Assembly: GCA_027451085.1 (NCBI GenBank)
Contig: DAIDKA010000077.1
Location: forward strand, 1 to 5,865
Length of the DNA stretch: 5,865 nucleotides
Direction of reading: 5' to 3'
Source: Gammaproteobacteria bacterium
GTDB taxonomy: Bacteria > Pseudomonadota > Gammaproteobacteria > Steroidobacterales > Steroidobacteraceae
Position numbers and translations under genes: made by a program. Position 1 is the first letter of the stretch, and each line of letters begins with the position of its first letter. Under the pieces are notes generated by a model. It was not told the origin of the DNA, searched no databases, and saw nothing but the letters and a program-made list of their open reading frames with translations. Positions 5,429 to 5,865 of the stretch are shown piece by piece.

Positions 5429-5865
5429 TCACACCGGGACTTTCAGCGTCACGACGCCACCCATCGCCGGATCGGAGACGCTCTCGCGGCCGGTCTCGAC
5501 ATGGCCCGCGAAGCGGTACTGGAACGTCGGGTCCTGCTCGGTCGTGATCACCAGGTCATACCAGCCCTGGAACTGCTCAAGCGACCAGTCATACGCGAAC
5601 TGCTGGCCCCTGCGGGCGAAAACCGTCGGGACGATCCTACCCGTATAGGCATCGGTCACCTTGATGTTCGCCGTACTTGTGCACTGGCTGACGATATGAA
5701 GCCCGAACGAACCGCAGCCCTCGAATCCGCGCTTCGCAGTGACGCCAAATACCACGGCGGAGTCATCGATGCTGCCGTTGAACTGGCGCAGGAAGCCGTT
5801 AGGCCCGTAGACCGAGAGGCCATAGCTCAGCGTGGTTGTCCAGGTTCCGGACAGGGTCTTGCCCG
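5429..5865 (-). CDS. Phosphocholine-type phospholipase C, C-terminal part, 5' end outside window
   Basis: The last 144 or so residues of a secreted phospholipase C of the PlcN/PlcH type, which cleaves phosphatidylcholine or related lipids to diacylglycerol and the phosphorylated head group. The visible part is the final C-terminal beta-sandwich domain (PF05506 type): YGLSVYGPNGFLRQFNG near the window edge, then a central Arg-Gly-Gln segment, GWYDLVIT, and the diagnostic RFAGHVETGRESVSDPA (within 5432-5515). The frame runs open from position 5865 through 5755, so the GTG at 5753-5755 is an internal Val (AVVFGV), not a start. The catalytic phosphoesterase domain, of the acid-phosphatase AcpA type, would lie beyond the right edge and cannot be checked. 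Its stop (5429-5431) faces the ompW stop with 3 bp between. Such enzymes are often induced by phosphate limitation, but the promoter is not visible. Whether it prefers phosphocholine or another head group is open. Confidence 0.92.
   Translation of the reverse strand, partial: GKTLSGTWTTTLSYGLSVYGPNGFLRQFNGSIDDSAVVFGVTAKRGFEGCGSFGLHIVSQCTSTANIKVTDAYTGRIVPTVFARRGQQFAYDWSLEQFQGWYDLVITTEQDPTFQYRFAGHVETGRESVSDPAMGGVVTLKVPV

Noticed and set aside
5429..5755. Self-contained 108-residue gene starting with GTG at 5755
   Set aside because: The frame stays open to the window edge and the upstream residues continue the phospholipase C C-terminal domain, so this is the tail of a larger gene.
1..5865. tRNA, rRNA, CRISPR array, insertion sequence or prophage signals
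   Set aside because: The window is nearly all protein-coding, with short spacers; I saw no cloverleaf, repeat-spacer array, transposase or terminal repeats.

Overview
The window comes from a GC-rich, Gram-negative bacterium, most likely a proteobacterium. The evidence is an OmpW-type outer-membrane barrel, a lipobox lipoprotein, a Pho-box-like site and GC-rich coding throughout. I cannot place it to genus. It holds six protein-coding genes, two of them cut by the window ends. I see no RNA genes, mobile elements or CRISPR array.

Left part (1-2953): a divergent phosphonate-use locus. On the minus strand, a flavin-dependent amine oxidoreductase of the type found beside phosphonatases (367-1503, TTG start) overlaps by 4 bp (ATGA) the phosphonoacetaldehyde hydrolase gene phnX (1-370, 3' end outside the window). 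On the plus strand, a 12-helix MFS-type permease of the DUF5690 family (1640-2953) points the other way. The inferred route is uptake of an aminophosphonate, oxidation of its amine to phosphonoacetaldehyde, then C-P cleavage to acetaldehyde and phosphate. The 136-bp region between the divergent starts holds a near-perfect Pho-box core (ATGTCAT-GCGC-CTGTCAT, 1595-1612), a perfect 8-1-8 palindrome (1525-1541) and a smaller 5-3-5 palindrome (1575-1587). Together these suggest control by phosphate starvation, probably plus a second regulator.

Middle (2954-3081): a 128-bp spacer with three successive inverted repeats after the permease stop, then a weak promoter candidate.

Right part (3082-5865): a two-gene plus-strand unit with a 13-nt gap. 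It encodes a lipoprotein alpha/beta hydrolase resembling secretory lipases (3082-4710) and an OmpW-family outer-membrane protein (4724-5425). Converging on it, with only 3 bp between stop codons, is the C-terminal end of a secreted phosphocholine-type phospholipase C (5429-5865, 5' part outside).

Taken together the genes fit scavenging of phosphorus and carbon from lipids and phosphonates. Phospholipase C would release a polar head group and diacylglycerol, the surface hydrolase could cleave acyl esters, and OmpW could pass hydrophobic products inward. The permease, oxidoreductase and PhnX would recover phosphate from an aminophosphonate, possibly a phosphonolipid head group. The enzyme family calls are strong; the joint role is inference from proximity.
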